A DNA stretch of 64,000 bases from Pseudomonas atagonensis (GTDB lineage: Bacteria > Pseudomonadota > Gammaproteobacteria > Pseudomonadales > Pseudomonadaceae), in NCBI RefSeq assembly GCF_011369485.1, contig NZ_VXCA01000023.1, forward strand, positions 62,001 to 126,000, given 5' to 3'. Position numbers and translations under genes: made by a program. Below are positions 47,380 through 56,587 of this stretch, piece after piece (position 1 is the first letter of the stretch; every line of letters starts with the position of its first letter). Below the pieces are notes generated by a model, which saw only the letters and a program-made list of their open reading frames with translations, was not told where the DNA came from and did no database searches.

Positions 47380-47814
47380 TTACTTCTTCAGGCCGTAGTG
47401 CTCGTCGAGCATGCCCGGAGCATTCGGGGTCTTCGGTGCGTAGTCACGCGGCGGCTCCTGATCGCGCGGAGGCGTCAGGCGTTCGCGTGGCGACTGCACG
47501 GCATCGGCGTGCAGGGCGGCGATCAGGCGCTGGCGGGTCTGCTCGTCCAGGGCCAGACGATTGGCGCCCTCGGCGAGGTGATCCTGCACTTCCTGATAGC
47601 TCTGGGTCAGCTTCTTGACCAGAGTTGCAGTGCTGTTGAAGTGGGTGACCACCTCGTTTTGATAACTGTCGAAACGCTCCTGGATATCATCCAGTTGACG
47701 CTGCGTGCGGCTCGGCGCCGCGTTTGGCACAACGCGCGCGATCAGGAATCCAATGGCGACACCCACAACCAGGGCAAGAGTCGGTAACAACCAAACTAAG
47801 AGCGAGTGTTCCAC
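47380..47814 (-). CDS. YhcB/ZapG family protein (DUF1043)
   Basis: 144-aa protein with one N-terminal membrane helix (LLVWLLPTLALVVGVAIGFLIA) and a cytoplasmic coiled coil (about 35-95, with QRQLDDIQERFDSYQ). The C-terminus is Pro-rich. The family tethers cell-envelope synthesis and division factors in E. coli, where it is called YhcB or ZapG. The orientation and monocistronic layout are normal. Confidence 0.88.
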   Translation of the reverse strand: MEHSLLVWLLPTLALVVGVAIGFLIARVVPNAAPSRTQRQLDDIQERFDSYQNEVVTHFNSTATLVKKLTQSYQEVQDHLAEGANRLALDEQTRQRLIAALHADAVQSPRERLTPPRDQEPPRDYAPKTPNAPGMLDEHYGLKK

Positions 47815-47958
47815 GAGTCCTTCCTCTATAAACGGCTTTGCTTTACGTTAACGGCTCGAACCTGCGCTGTATACCGCGATTCACTCGCAATAGATTGGCA
47901 CAGACAATTTGCTAGACGAGTCGACCCGATTCGAGGTCACGGAGTTCCTTCCTTGCTG

Positions 47959-48588
47959 ATGCGTGAAACCCCTGTAGTGATTGCCGGCCCTGTCGGCCAA
48001 ATCGAAGCACTGTACCTTGACAACGAGCAGCCGCGCGGCATCGCGCTGATTTGTCACCCGAACCCGGTGCAGGGCGGCACCATGCTCAACAAAGTCGTCT
48101 CGACCTTGCAGCGCACCGCGCGCGACGCCGGCCTGATTACCTTGCGCTTCAACTATCGCGGCGTCGGCACCAGCGAAGGCGCCCACGACATGGGCACCGG
48201 CGAAGTCGATGACGCGCAAGCCGCCGCTGCCTGGCTGCAGGAAAAACACCCGAATCTGCCGCTGACCCTGTTCGGTTTCTCCTTCGGTGGATTTGTTGCA
48301 GCAAGTCTCGGCGGCCGTCTCGAAGCCCAAGGCGTGCAGCTCAAGCACCTGTTCATGGTCGCCCCGGCGGTGATGCGTCTTGGCGAGCAGGATCAACTGC
48401 CGCAACACGGCGAACTGACGGTGATCCAGCCGGAAACCGACGAAGTCATCGATCCGCAACTGGTTTACGACTGGTCGGAAAAACTCCAGCGCCCCCATGA
48501 GCTGCTGAAAGTGGCAGAATGCGGACACTTTTTTCATGGCAAGCTGACCGATCTCAAGGATCTGATCCTGCCGCGTCTCTCGAATTGA
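47959..48588 (+). CDS. Alpha/beta hydrolase
   Basis: 209-aa protein, MRETPVVIAGPVGQ at the start, with HPNPVQGGTM near residue 34-43 and the nucleophile elbow GFSFGG around 111-116. A His in AECGHFFHG near the C-terminus completes the probable triad. It resembles small dienelactone-hydrolase-like or YpfH-type esterases of unknown substrate. The ATG at 47959 is chosen; longer open sequence overlaps the yhcB promoter. It ends 24 nt before trpS. Confidence 0.85.
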   Translation: MRETPVVIAGPVGQIEALYLDNEQPRGIALICHPNPVQGGTMLNKVVSTLQRTARDAGLITLRFNYRGVGTSEGAHDMGTGEVDDAQAAAAWLQEKHPNLPLTLFGFSFGGFVAASLGGRLEAQGVQLKHLFMVAPAVMRLGEQDQLPQHGELTVIQPETDEVIDPQLVYDWSEKLQRPHELLKVAECGHFFHGKLTDLKDLILPRLSN

Positions 48589-48612
48589 TTGCAGTCTGAC
48601 AAGCGATTACCC

Positions 48613-49968
48613 ATGACGAACCGTACCCGTATCCTCACCGGCATCACCACCACCGGCACGCCGCACCTGGGCAACTACGCCGGCGCGATCCGCCCGGCGA
48701 TTCTCGCCAGCCGCGACAGCAATGCCGACTCGTTCTATTTCCTGGCCGACTACCACGCCCTGATCAAATGCGATGACCCGCTGCGCATTCAGCGCTCGCG
48801 TCTGGAAATCGCCGCGACCTGGCTGGCCGGTGGCCTCGATGTCGACCGCGTGACCTTCTACCGCCAGTCCGATATCCCGGAAATCCCCGAGCTGACCTGG
48901 CTGCTGACCTGCGTTGCCGCTAAGGGTCTGCTCAACCGCGCGCATGCCTACAAGGCGTCGGTGGACAAGAACGTCGAAAGCGGTGAAGACCCGGATGCCG
49001 GTATTACCATGGGTCTCTACAGCTACCCGGTGCTGATGGCGGCGGACATCCTGATGTTCAACGCGCACAAGGTGCCGGTCGGCCGTGACCAGATCCAGCA
49101 CGTGGAAATGGCCCGCGACATCGGCCAGCGCTTCAACCACCTGTTCGGTCAGGGCAAGGAATTCTTCACCATGCCCGAAGCGCTGATCGAAGAAAGCGTG
49201 GCAACGTTGCCGGGCCTCGACGGTCGCAAGATGTCGAAGAGCTACGACAACACCATTCCGTTGTTCTCCAGCGCCAAAGAGATGAAGGACGCGATCTCGC
49301 GGATCGTCACCGACTCCAAAGCGCCAGGCGAAGCCAAGGATCCAGACAACTCGCATCTGTTCACCCTGTTCCAAGCCTTCGCCACACCGGCGCAGGCTGA
49401 CGAGTTCCGCAGCGAATTGTCGGGCGGTCTGGGTTGGGGCGAGGCGAAGAATCGTCTGTTCCAGTTGCTCGACAGCGAACTGGGCGAGGCGCGCGACAAG
49501 TACCACCAGTTGATCGAGCGTCCGGCAGACCTGGAAGACATCCTGCAGATCGGCGCGAAAAAGGCCCGTGCCGTCGCGACGCCATTCCTCAACGAACTGC
49601 GCGAAGCCGTTGGCCTGCGTTCTTTCTTCAATCAGGTGCAGGTGGCGGCGACCACCAAGAAAAAAGCCGCGAAAGCTGCACGCTTCGTCAGCTTCCGTGA
49701 GGACGACGGCAGCTTCCGTTTCCGTCTGCTGGCGGCCGATGGCGAACAACTGCTGTTGTCGCGCAACTTTGCCGACGGAAAAACCGCTGGCCAGGTGACC
49801 AAACAACTGCAATCGGGTCAGGCGCTGGATGTACGCAGCGAAGACCTGAGCTTCAGCGTATGGCTGGAAGGCGAGTGCGTCGGCGACAGCCCGGCGTTCG
49901 CCGACGTGGCTGCGCGCGATGCGGCCATCGAGGCGCTGCGCGTTGCGCTGACCCCGGTTCAGGACTAA
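48613..49968 (+). CDS. trpS: Tryptophan-tRNA ligase
   Basis: Charges tRNA(Trp). The class I catalytic domain has the HIGH-equivalent TPHLGNYAG near residues 16-24 and KMSKS at 206-210. The catalytic core of typical TrpS is about 330 aa; this one is 451 aa and carries a C-terminal extension (about 335-451) starting with a basic TTKKKAAKAA linker. Larger TrpS of this type is normal in pseudomonads (PA4439). Start ATG 48613 gives MTNRTRILTG. Confidence 0.97.
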   Translation: MTNRTRILTGITTTGTPHLGNYAGAIRPAILASRDSNADSFYFLADYHALIKCDDPLRIQRSRLEIAATWLAGGLDVDRVTFYRQSDIPEIPELTWLLTCVAAKGLLNRAHAYKASVDKNVESGEDPDAGITMGLYSYPVLMAADILMFNAHKVPVGRDQIQHVEMARDIGQRFNHLFGQGKEFFTMPEALIEESVATLPGLDGRKMSKSYDNTIPLFSSAKEMKDAISRIVTDSKAPGEAKDPDNSHLFTLFQAFATPAQADEFRSELSGGLGWGEAKNRLFQLLDSELGEARDKYHQLIERPADLEDILQIGAKKARAVATPFLNELREAVGLRSFFNQVQVAATTKKKAAKAARFVSFREDDGSFRFRLLAADGEQLLLSRNFADGKTAGQVTKQLQSGQALDVRSEDLSFSVWLEGECVGDSPAFADVAARDAAIEALRVALTPVQD

Positions 49969-50007
49969 TCGGCGGCGCGGCCCGACCAAGGGCCGATTGC
50001 CATTCCC

Positions 50008-50039
50008 ACGGGCCGTCGCTACAGTGACGGCCCGTTTTT
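50008..50039 (+). terminator. Terminator after trpS
   Basis: ACGGGCCGTC...GACGGCCCGT stem followed by TTTTT. It lies 19 nt before the zapE start. Confidence 0.85.
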
Positions 50040-50058
50040 GTTGCCTTGCTAACGAATT

Positions 50059-51153
50059 ATGACGCCCCTAGAACGATACCAAGCTGATCTGAAACGCCCG
50101 GACTTCTTCCACGATGCCGCGCAGGAAACCGCTGTGCGTCATTTGCAGCGTCTGTACGAGGATCTGATCGCCGCCGATCAGAACAAGCCGGGCCTGCTGA
50201 GCAAGCTGTTCGGTAAAAAAGATCAGAGCCCGGTCAAGGGCCTGTACTTCTGGGGCGGCGTCGGTCGCGGCAAGACTTACCTGGTCGACACCTTCTTCGA
50301 AGCGCTGCCGTTCAAGGAAAAGACCCGCACCCACTTCCACCGCTTCATGAAGCGTGTGCACGAAGAGATGAAAACTCTCGGCGGCGAGAAAAACCCGCTG
50401 ACCATCATCGCCAAGCGTTTTGCGACTGAGTCGCGAGTCATCTGCTTCGATGAATTCTTCGTCTCCGACATCACCGACGCGATGATCCTCGGCACGCTGA
50501 TGGAAGAGCTGTTCAAGAATGGCGTGACCCTGGTCGCGACCTCGAACATTGTTCCAGACGGTTTGTACAAGGACGGTTTGCAACGTGCGCGCTTCCTGCC
50601 GGCGATCGCATTGATCAAGCAGAACACCGAGATCGTCAACGTCGACAGTGGCGTCGATTACCGTCTGCGTCACCTCGAGCAAGCGGAACTGTTCCACTTT
50701 CCGCTCGACGAGGCGGCTCACGAAAGCCTGCGCAAGAGCTTCAAGGCACTGACACCGGAGTGCACGGCGGCAGTGGAAAACGATGTGCTGATCATCGAAA
50801 ACCGCGAAATCCGCGCCCTGCGCACGTGCGACGACGTGGCCTGGTTCGACTTCCGCGAACTGTGCGACGGCCCACGCAGCCAGAACGACTACATCGAGCT
50901 GGGCAAGATCTTCCACGCCGTACTGCTCAGCGGTGTCGAGCAGATGAGCGTCACCACCGACGACATCGCCCGACGCTTCATCAACATGGTCGACGAGTTC
51001 TACGATCGCAACGTCAAGCTGATCATATCTGCCGAAGTCGAGTTGAAAGACCTGTATACCGGCGGACGCCTGACGTTCGAGTTCCAGCGCACGCTGAGCC
51101 GTCTGCTGGAGATGCAATCCCACGAATTCCTGTCGCGGGCGCACAAGCCTTAA
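50059..51153 (+). CDS. zapE: Cell division protein ZapE (AFG1-like ATPase)
   Basis: 364-aa AAA+ ATPase. Walker A GGVGRGKT at residues 66-73, Walker B VICFDEFFV near 130, and the sensor ATSNIVP follow the AFG1/ZapE pattern. In E. coli ZapE destabilises FtsZ polymers late in constriction. It lies between trpS and the glxA-type gene and ends at a bidirectional terminator. PA4438 is the equivalent. Confidence 0.95.
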   Translation: MTPLERYQADLKRPDFFHDAAQETAVRHLQRLYEDLIAADQNKPGLLSKLFGKKDQSPVKGLYFWGGVGRGKTYLVDTFFEALPFKEKTRTHFHRFMKRVHEEMKTLGGEKNPLTIIAKRFATESRVICFDEFFVSDITDAMILGTLMEELFKNGVTLVATSNIVPDGLYKDGLQRARFLPAIALIKQNTEIVNVDSGVDYRLRHLEQAELFHFPLDEAAHESLRKSFKALTPECTAAVENDVLIIENREIRALRTCDDVAWFDFRELCDGPRSQNDYIELGKIFHAVLLSGVEQMSVTTDDIARRFINMVDEFYDRNVKLIISAEVELKDLYTGGRLTFEFQRTLSRLLEMQSHEFLSRAHKP

Positions 51154-51170
51154 ACAGCTTTCGGCAAATG

Positions 51171-51202
51171 AAAAGGGCCTGCAATTGCAGGCCCCTTTTT
51201 TA
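51171..51202. terminator. Bidirectional terminator, zapE / GlxA-type regulator
   Basis: Perfect stem GGGCCTGCAATTGCAGGCCC, flanked by AAAA on the left and TTTTTT on the right, between convergent genes. Confidence 0.9.
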
Positions 51203-51214
51203 TGCGCCGGGTAA

Positions 51215-52210
51215 TCAGGCAGCCTGCTGAAACTGCTGCCGATACTGGTTCGGCGACAGCTCCGTGTGCTGGCGGAACAGCCGCGCAAAGAAGCTCGCAT
51301 CGTCGTAACCGACCTCGTAACTGATGGTCTTGATGCTCTTGCGGCTGCCGGACAGCAGACCCTTGGCCGTCTCGATGCGCAGGCGTTGCAGGTAATGCAG
51401 TGGCTTGTCGCCGGTGGCGGTCTGGAAGCGGCGCATGAAGTTGCGGATGCTCATGCCGTGCTCGCGGGCGACGTCTTCGAAGCGGAATTTATCGGCGAAG
51501 TGCTCTTCGAGCCAATGCTGGATCTGCAGGATGATCACGTCCTGATGCAGCTTCTGGCCACCAAAACCGATACGTCCCGGCGAATAACTGCGCTGCACTT
51601 CGTAGAGAATGTCGCGTGCTACGGCTTGCGCGACGTTGGCTCCGCAGAAGCGCTCGATCAAGTAGATGTACAGGTCGCACGCCGACGTGGTGCCGCCGGC
51701 GCAGTACAGATTGTCGGCGTCGGTCAGGTGCTTGTCCTGATTCAGATAAACCTTCGGGAAGCGCTCGGCGAAGGCGTTGAAGAAGCGCCAGTAGGTGGTC
51801 GCTTCCTTGCCATTGAGCAGGCCGGCCTCGGCCAGCCAGAACACCCCGGTGGCCTCGCCGCAGAGCACCGCGCCGCGCGCGTGCTGCTCGCGCAGCCACG
51901 GCAGGACTTGTGGATAACGGCCGCACAGCGTGTCGAAATCGTCCCAGAACGCTGGAAGGATAATTACATCGGCGTTTTCCAGACCGCCATCTACTGGCAT
52001 GACCACGTCACTGAAACTGTTCACTGGTCTGCCGTCGGGGCTGACCAGGCGCGTTTCGAACGCCGGTGTCAGGCCGTGGCCCAGTTGTTTGCCGTAACGC
52101 AGGCTGGCCAGATGGAAGAAATCCTTGGCTTGCATGAGAGTGGAAGCGAAAACCCGGTCAATTGCCAGGATGCTGACGCGCCGCAAGGGCGTGGAGACTT
52201 GCTTGGACAT
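51215..52210 (-). CDS. GlxA-family AraC-type transcriptional regulator
   Basis: 331-aa regulator with an N-terminal DJ-1/PfpI-like domain (about 10-190) carrying LCGEATGVFWLAEAGLL, and a C-terminal AraC HTH (about 225-325) with MSIRNFMRRFQTATG and DDASFFARLFRQHTELSPNQYR. Pseudomonads use such regulators for carnitine, choline, arginine and dimethylglycine catabolism. Here the neighbour is an acyl-CoA dehydrogenase, divergently transcribed, which may be the target. The ligand is unknown. Confidence 0.9.
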   Translation of the reverse strand: MSKQVSTPLRRVSILAIDRVFASTLMQAKDFFHLASLRYGKQLGHGLTPAFETRLVSPDGRPVNSFSDVVMPVDGGLENADVIILPAFWDDFDTLCGRYPQVLPWLREQHARGAVLCGEATGVFWLAEAGLLNGKEATTYWRFFNAFAERFPKVYLNQDKHLTDADNLYCAGGTTSACDLYIYLIERFCGANVAQAVARDILYEVQRSYSPGRIGFGGQKLHQDVIILQIQHWLEEHFADKFRFEDVAREHGMSIRNFMRRFQTATGDKPLHYLQRLRIETAKGLLSGSRKSIKTISYEVGYDDASFFARLFRQHTELSPNQYRQQFQQAA

Positions 52211-52361
52211 AATTCAACTTTTGTTTTGTTTTTATAAGGGAAAGTGGTCACCAGACGGCTGGATCGTCTTATTTTTTGTCGGATGTGTCCAGTGTCCTGT
52301 ATCGGGGGTGGGGCTTAGTCTCTGAAGGTCACATCCCTCCAACAAGAAAGAAAGGTGCCGC

Positions 52362-53498
52362 ATGATCCCCAGAACCTTGTTCAGCCCCGAGCACGAATTG
52401 TTCCGCGACAGCGTACGAACCTTCCTCGAGAAAGAGGCGGTGCCGTTCCATTCGCAATGGGAGAAACAAGGCTACATCGACCGCAAACTGTGGAACAAGG
52501 CAGGCGAGGCGGGGATGCTCTGCTCGCATTTGCCGGAAGAATACGGCGGGCTGGGCGCGGACTTTCTGTACAGCGCTGTGGTGATCGAAGAGGTCGGCCG
52601 GTTGGGCCTGACCGGCATCGGTTTCTCGCTGCATTCGGACATCGTCGCGCCTTACATCCTGCATTACGGAAGTGAAGCGCTGAAGCACAAATACCTGCCG
52701 AAACTGGTGTCCGGCGAGATGGTCACGGCCATTGCGATGACGGAACCGGGCGCCGGTTCCGACCTGCAAGGGGTCAAGACCACTGCCGTGCTGGACGGTG
52801 ACGAGTACGTGATCAATGGCTCGAAAACCTTCATCACCAACGGCTTTCTCGCCGATCTGGTGATCGTCGTCGCCAAGACCGATCCGAAAGCGGGCGCCAA
52901 GGGCACCAGCCTGTTTCTGGTCGAAGCGAATACGCCGGGCTTCGACAAGGGCAAGCGTCTGGAGAAGGTCGGGATGAAGGCCCAGGACACCTCGGAATTG
53001 TTCTTCCAGGACGTGCGTGTGCCAAAGGAAAACCTGCTGGGGCAGGCCGGCGCAGGCTTCGCCTATCTGATGCAGGAGTTGCCGCAGGAGCGTTTGACTG
53101 TGGCGATTGGCGGGCTGGCGTCAGCCGAAGCGGCGCTGCAATGGACACTCGATTACACACGCGATCGCAAGGCGTTCGGCAAGGCGATTGCCGACTTCCA
53201 GAACACTCGCTTCAAGCTGGCGGAGATGGCCACTGAAATTCAAATCGGCCGGGTGTTCGTCGACAAATGTCTGGAACTGCACCTGCAAGGTAAGCTCGAT
53301 GTGCCGACGGCGGCAATGGCCAAGTACTGGGGCACGGATCTGCAATGCAAAGTGCTCGACGAATGCGTGCAATTGCATGGTGGCTACGGCTTTATGTGGG
53401 AATACCCGGTGGCCCGGGCGTGGGCAGATGCGCGCGTGCAGCGGATTTATGCCGGCACCAATGAAATCATGAAGGAGATCATTGCGCGTTCGCTGTAG
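52362..53498 (+). CDS. Acyl-CoA dehydrogenase
   Basis: 378-aa FAD enzyme introducing the alpha-beta double bond into acyl-CoA. The FAD and substrate motifs TEPGAGSDLQG near residues 127-137 and QLHGGYGFMWEYPVAR in the C-terminal part are present. The usual medium-chain base in YEGT is Ala here (YAGTNE), whereas Glu256 in GLASAEAA matches the site used by long-chain and isovaleryl enzymes. It probably works in long- or branched-chain degradation. Corresponds to PA4435. Confidence 0.92.
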   Translation: MIPRTLFSPEHELFRDSVRTFLEKEAVPFHSQWEKQGYIDRKLWNKAGEAGMLCSHLPEEYGGLGADFLYSAVVIEEVGRLGLTGIGFSLHSDIVAPYILHYGSEALKHKYLPKLVSGEMVTAIAMTEPGAGSDLQGVKTTAVLDGDEYVINGSKTFITNGFLADLVIVVAKTDPKAGAKGTSLFLVEANTPGFDKGKRLEKVGMKAQDTSELFFQDVRVPKENLLGQAGAGFAYLMQELPQERLTVAIGGLASAEAALQWTLDYTRDRKAFGKAIADFQNTRFKLAEMATEIQIGRVFVDKCLELHLQGKLDVPTAAMAKYWGTDLQCKVLDECVQLHGGYGFMWEYPVARAWADARVQRIYAGTNEIMKEIIARSL

Positions 53499-53522
53499 GT
53501 TTTCGGCGGCTGTCAGACCGCT

Positions 53523-53588
53523 ATCGCGAGCAGGCTCACTCCTACAGGGGAACGCATTCCAAAAGTAGGAGTGAGCCTGCTCGCGAAG
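53523..53588. repeat. REPIN after acyl-CoA dehydrogenase gene
   Basis: ATCGCGAGCAGGCTCACTCCTAC and, 20 bp on, GTAGGAGTGAGCCTGCTCGCGA form a near-perfect inverted pair. The arms are the same family as at 7.27 and 47.2 kb. Confidence 0.85.
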
Positions 53589-53602
53589 CTTTTAGCGGCT
53601 GA

Positions 53603-54643
53603 TCACGGTGCCGGGTTCGGATGATCCTTGTGAATCGCCTCGATTCCCGCCAGCACTTCATCGGAAAGTTTCAGATCAAAACTGGCAATGTTGCTGTCCA
53701 GTTGCTCAAGCGTCGTCGCCCCGATGATGTTGCTGGTGACGAACGGTTGCTGAGTGACAAAGGCCAGCGCCATTTGCGCCGGATCCAGACCGTGTTCACG
53801 GGCCAGTGCCACATAACGGCTGCAGGCGGCTTCCGATTGCGCGTTGAAATAGCGGCTGAAGCGGCTGTAGAGGCTCAGGCGACCTTTTGCCGGGCGCGCA
53901 CCACCCTCGTACTTGCCGGAGAGGAAGCCGAACGCCAGCGGCGAATAGGCGAGCAAGCCGCATTGTTCGCGGATGGCGATTTCTGCCAGACCGACTTCAA
54001 AGCTGCGGTTGAGCAGGTTGTACGGATTCTGGATCGACACCGCGCGCGGCCAGCCACGGGCCTCAGCCAGGGCGAGGAAGCGCATGGTGCCCCACGGCGT
54101 CTCATTGGACAGGCCGATGTGGCGAATCTTGCCGGCCTTCACTTGCTCGTCGAGGGCTTCGAGGGTGTCTTCCAGCGGCGTCAGGTTGGCTTCGATCTTA
54201 TGCTTGTAGCCCAGCTGTCCGAAAAAGTTGGTGCTGCGCTCAGGCCAGTGCAATTGATAAAGATCGATGTAATCGGTCTGCAGGCGCTTGAGGCTGCCAT
54301 CGACGGCTTCGGTGATGTGCTGGCGGTTGTGGCGCAGGTTTTTGTCGCGGATGTAGTCGATGGTGTTGCCGGGGCCGGCGATTTTGCTGGCAAGGATCCA
54401 GTCGGCGCGGTCGCCGCGACTTTTGAAGTAATTGCCGATGTAACGCTCGGTGGTGGCGTAGGTTTCGGCTTTCGGCGGCACCGGGTACATCTCGGCGGTG
54501 TCGATGAAATTGATCCCGGCCTCTTTGGCCCGCTCGATCTGCGCGAAGGCTTCAGCTTCAGTGTTTTGCTCGCCCCAGGTCATGGTGCCGAGGCAGATTG
54601 CACTCACGTTCAGGTCGGTACGGCCTAGCTGGCGATAGTCCAT
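53603..54643 (-). CDS. NADP(H)-dependent aldo-keto reductase (Tas family)
   Basis: 346-aa AKR with the (beta/alpha)8 signatures. The catalytic tetrad is visible: Asp in FIDTAEMY, Tyr of the same motif, Lys in ILASKIAG and His in QLHWPER. The start MDYRQLGRTDLNVSAI at 54643 follows AAGGAGCACC. Tas-type enzymes reduce small aldehydes and ketones; the physiological substrate is unknown. Corresponds to PA4434. Confidence 0.92.
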   Translation of the reverse strand: MDYRQLGRTDLNVSAICLGTMTWGEQNTEAEAFAQIERAKEAGINFIDTAEMYPVPPKAETYATTERYIGNYFKSRGDRADWILASKIAGPGNTIDYIRDKNLRHNRQHITEAVDGSLKRLQTDYIDLYQLHWPERSTNFFGQLGYKHKIEANLTPLEDTLEALDEQVKAGKIRHIGLSNETPWGTMRFLALAEARGWPRAVSIQNPYNLLNRSFEVGLAEIAIREQCGLLAYSPLAFGFLSGKYEGGARPAKGRLSLYSRFSRYFNAQSEAACSRYVALAREHGLDPAQMALAFVTQQPFVTSNIIGATTLEQLDSNIASFDLKLSDEVLAGIEAIHKDHPNPAP

Positions 54644-54813
54644 CAGGTGCTCCTTGGGCAAAACAAGCATAAAAGCAGGTTGAAATTTTTTTCGCAATCT
54701 GCATAATTGCCGACCTCTTTCTGCAGTGGAAGTGATGCGCCGCCGCCGAAGAATCTTGCCGTTGAACGGACGCGCCGACCCGAGCCCCCGAAAGCGTCTG
54801 TATCCGGCTGCCT

Positions 54814-54887
54814 TTGACTTGTCAAAGTACGCACTATTCAGTAAGATCCGCCGTCTTATTTACAGGCGGCCCCTGAGGCTATAAAGA
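54814..54887 (+). promoter_or_regulatory. Probable rplM-rpsI promoter and leader
   Basis: TTGACT at 54814-54819 fits a -35 box, with TATTCA at 54835-54840 as the nearest -10 candidate (15-nt spacer, short). A short, T-rich leader follows. In E. coli L13 represses its own mRNA here; whether that happens in this leader is not visible. Confidence 0.4.
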
Positions 54888-55316
54888 ATGAAAACTTTTA
54901 CTGCTAAACCGGAAACAGTAAAGCGCGACTGGTTTGTCGTCGACGCTGCTGGTCAGACCCTGGGTCGTCTGGCCACCGAAATCGCGAGCCGTCTGCGTGG
55001 CAAGCACAAGCCTGAGTACACTCCTCACGTTGACACCGGCGACTACATCGTCGTAATCAACGCCGAGCAGATCCGTGTTACCGGCGCTAAAACCACTGAC
55101 AAAATGTACTACTCCCACTCCGGTTTCCCGGGCGGCATCAAGTCGATCAACTTTGAAAAGCTGATCGCCAAGGCCCCTGAGCGCGTGATCGAGACCGCGG
55201 TTAAAGGCATGCTGCCTAAAAACCCACTGGGTCGCGACATGTACCGTAAGCTGAAAGTCTATGCGGGCGCTGCACACCCTCATACTGCTCAGCAGCCCCA
55301 AGAACTGAAGATTTAA
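54888..55316 (+). CDS. rplM: 50S ribosomal protein L13
   Basis: 142-aa ribosomal protein, [20 protein letters not shown] at the start and [19 protein letters not shown] near the C-terminus, binding 23S rRNA early in assembly. Codon use is strongly biased to preferred codons, as expected for high expression. It is followed 14 nt later by rpsI in the same transcript. Confidence 0.98.
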   Translation: MKTFTAKPETVKRDWFVVDAAGQTLGRLATEIASRLRGKHKPEYTPHVDTGDYIVVINAEQIRVTGAKTTDKMYYSHSGFPGGIKSINFEKLIAKAPERVIETAVKGMLPKNPLGRDMYRKLKVYAGAAHPHTAQQPQELKI

Positions 55317-55330
55317 CGGAATAGTTCATT

Positions 55331-55723
55331 ATGTCGGCGACTCAAAATTACGGCACTGGCCGTCGCAAGACCGCAACCGCACGCGTTTTCCTGCGTCCGG
55401 GTACTGGTAACATCTCCATCAACAACCGCTCCCTGGACTCGTTCTTCGGCCGCGAAACTGCCCGCATGGTAGTTCGTCAGCCGCTGGAACTGACCGAGAC
55501 TGTCGAGAAGTTCGACATCTACGTCACTGTCATCGGCGGTGGTGTAAGTGGTCAAGCTGGCGCAATCCGCCACGGTATCACTCGCGCTCTGATGGACTAC
55601 GACGAAACCCTGCGTAGCGCTCTGCGCAAAGCTGGCTTCGTTACTCGCGACGCCCGTGAAGTTGAACGTAAGAAAGTTGGTCTGCGTAAAGCGCGTAAGC
55701 GTCCGCAGTACTCGAAGCGTTAA
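55331..55723 (+). CDS. rpsI: 30S ribosomal protein S9
   Basis: 130-aa ribosomal protein, with the family end [17 protein letters not shown] whose C-terminal tail reaches the P-site tRNA. It starts [15 protein letters not shown] and carries the [14 protein letters not shown] segment. It ends in a terminator, and the petABC operon begins 270 bp on. Confidence 0.98.
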   Translation: MSATQNYGTGRRKTATARVFLRPGTGNISINNRSLDSFFGRETARMVVRQPLELTETVEKFDIYVTVIGGGVSGQAGAIRHGITRALMDYDETLRSALRKAGFVTRDAREVERKKVGLRKARKRPQYSKR

Positions 55724-55745
55724 TTTCGCTTCCACGTTCAAAAAG

Positions 55746-55780
55746 AACGCCCGATTCCTCACGGAACCGGGCGTTTTTTT
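55746..55780 (+). terminator. Terminator after rpsI
   Basis: AACGCCCGATTCC and GGAACCGGGCGTT arms around a 4-nt loop with a single-base asymmetry, followed by T7. Confidence 0.85.
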
Positions 55781-55993
55781 ATGCCTGCGATTTATCAAAA
55801 GAATTGCGCTGTGACAACTTGCCACATTCGTAGACCCCCTATACTGCAAGGCTTGAGGGTAAGAGCTCCGGGTAATTCCCTTGTCAGAATTGGGGCTTTT
55901 CATTACCATCTCGGCAAAATTTTTATAAGTAACATTGATTTATTTAGTAGATGCCTGATTTAACAGGCCACAAAGCTGATGGGAGAGGACTGA

Positions 55994-56587
55994 ATGAGCA
56001 ATGACGGCGTGAATGCAGGCCGGCGTCGCTTCTTGGTAGCAGCCACATCCGTGGTGGGTGCTGCAGGAGCGGTGGGGGCTGCGGTCCCGTTCGTGGGGTC
56101 ATGGTTTCCCAGTGCCAAGGCGAAAGCCGCTGGTGCACCGGTGAAAGTGAATGTCAGCAAGATCGAGCCAGGACAGCAGATGATTGCTGAGTGGCGCGGC
56201 CAGCCGGTATTCATTGTCCGCCGTACTGCGGAAATCCTGGGGAATCTCAAGAAGATCGAGGGCCAGCTCTCCGATCCAACTTCGAAAAACTCCACGCAAC
56301 CCACCTATGTCGACCCTGAAGTGCGATCGATCAAGCCGGAAATTCTGCTGCTGATCGGGATCTGCACACACTTGGGTTGCTCTCCGACCTTCCGTCCCGA
56401 AGTGGCACCTGCGGATCTGGGTAAAGACTGGGTAGGCGGTTATTTCTGCCCTTGCCACGGTTCCCACTACGATCTGGCTGGCCGCGTCTACAAGTCGCAA
56501 CCTGCGCCTTTGAACCTGCCAGTTCCCCCGCATTCCTATGAGACCGATGACCTGATTGTCATTGGCGTCGATACGGAGAAAGCGTGA
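55994..56587 (+). CDS. petA: Ubiquinol-cytochrome c reductase, Rieske iron-sulfur subunit
   Basis: 197-aa subunit of the bc1 complex. The N-terminus has a TAT-like signal (GRRRFLVAA at 9-17), retained as a membrane anchor. The 2Fe-2S ligands are CTHLGC at 124-129 and CPCHGS at 152-157: Cys124, His126, Cys152 and His155 bind the cluster, and Cys129-Cys154 can form the disulfide. It overlaps petB by 4 nt. Confidence 0.97.
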   Translation: MSNDGVNAGRRRFLVAATSVVGAAGAVGAAVPFVGSWFPSAKAKAAGAPVKVNVSKIEPGQQMIAEWRGQPVFIVRRTAEILGNLKKIEGQLSDPTSKNSTQPTYVDPEVRSIKPEILLLIGICTHLGCSPTFRPEVAPADLGKDWVGGYFCPCHGSHYDLAGRVYKSQPAPLNLPVPPHSYETDDLIVIGVDTEKA

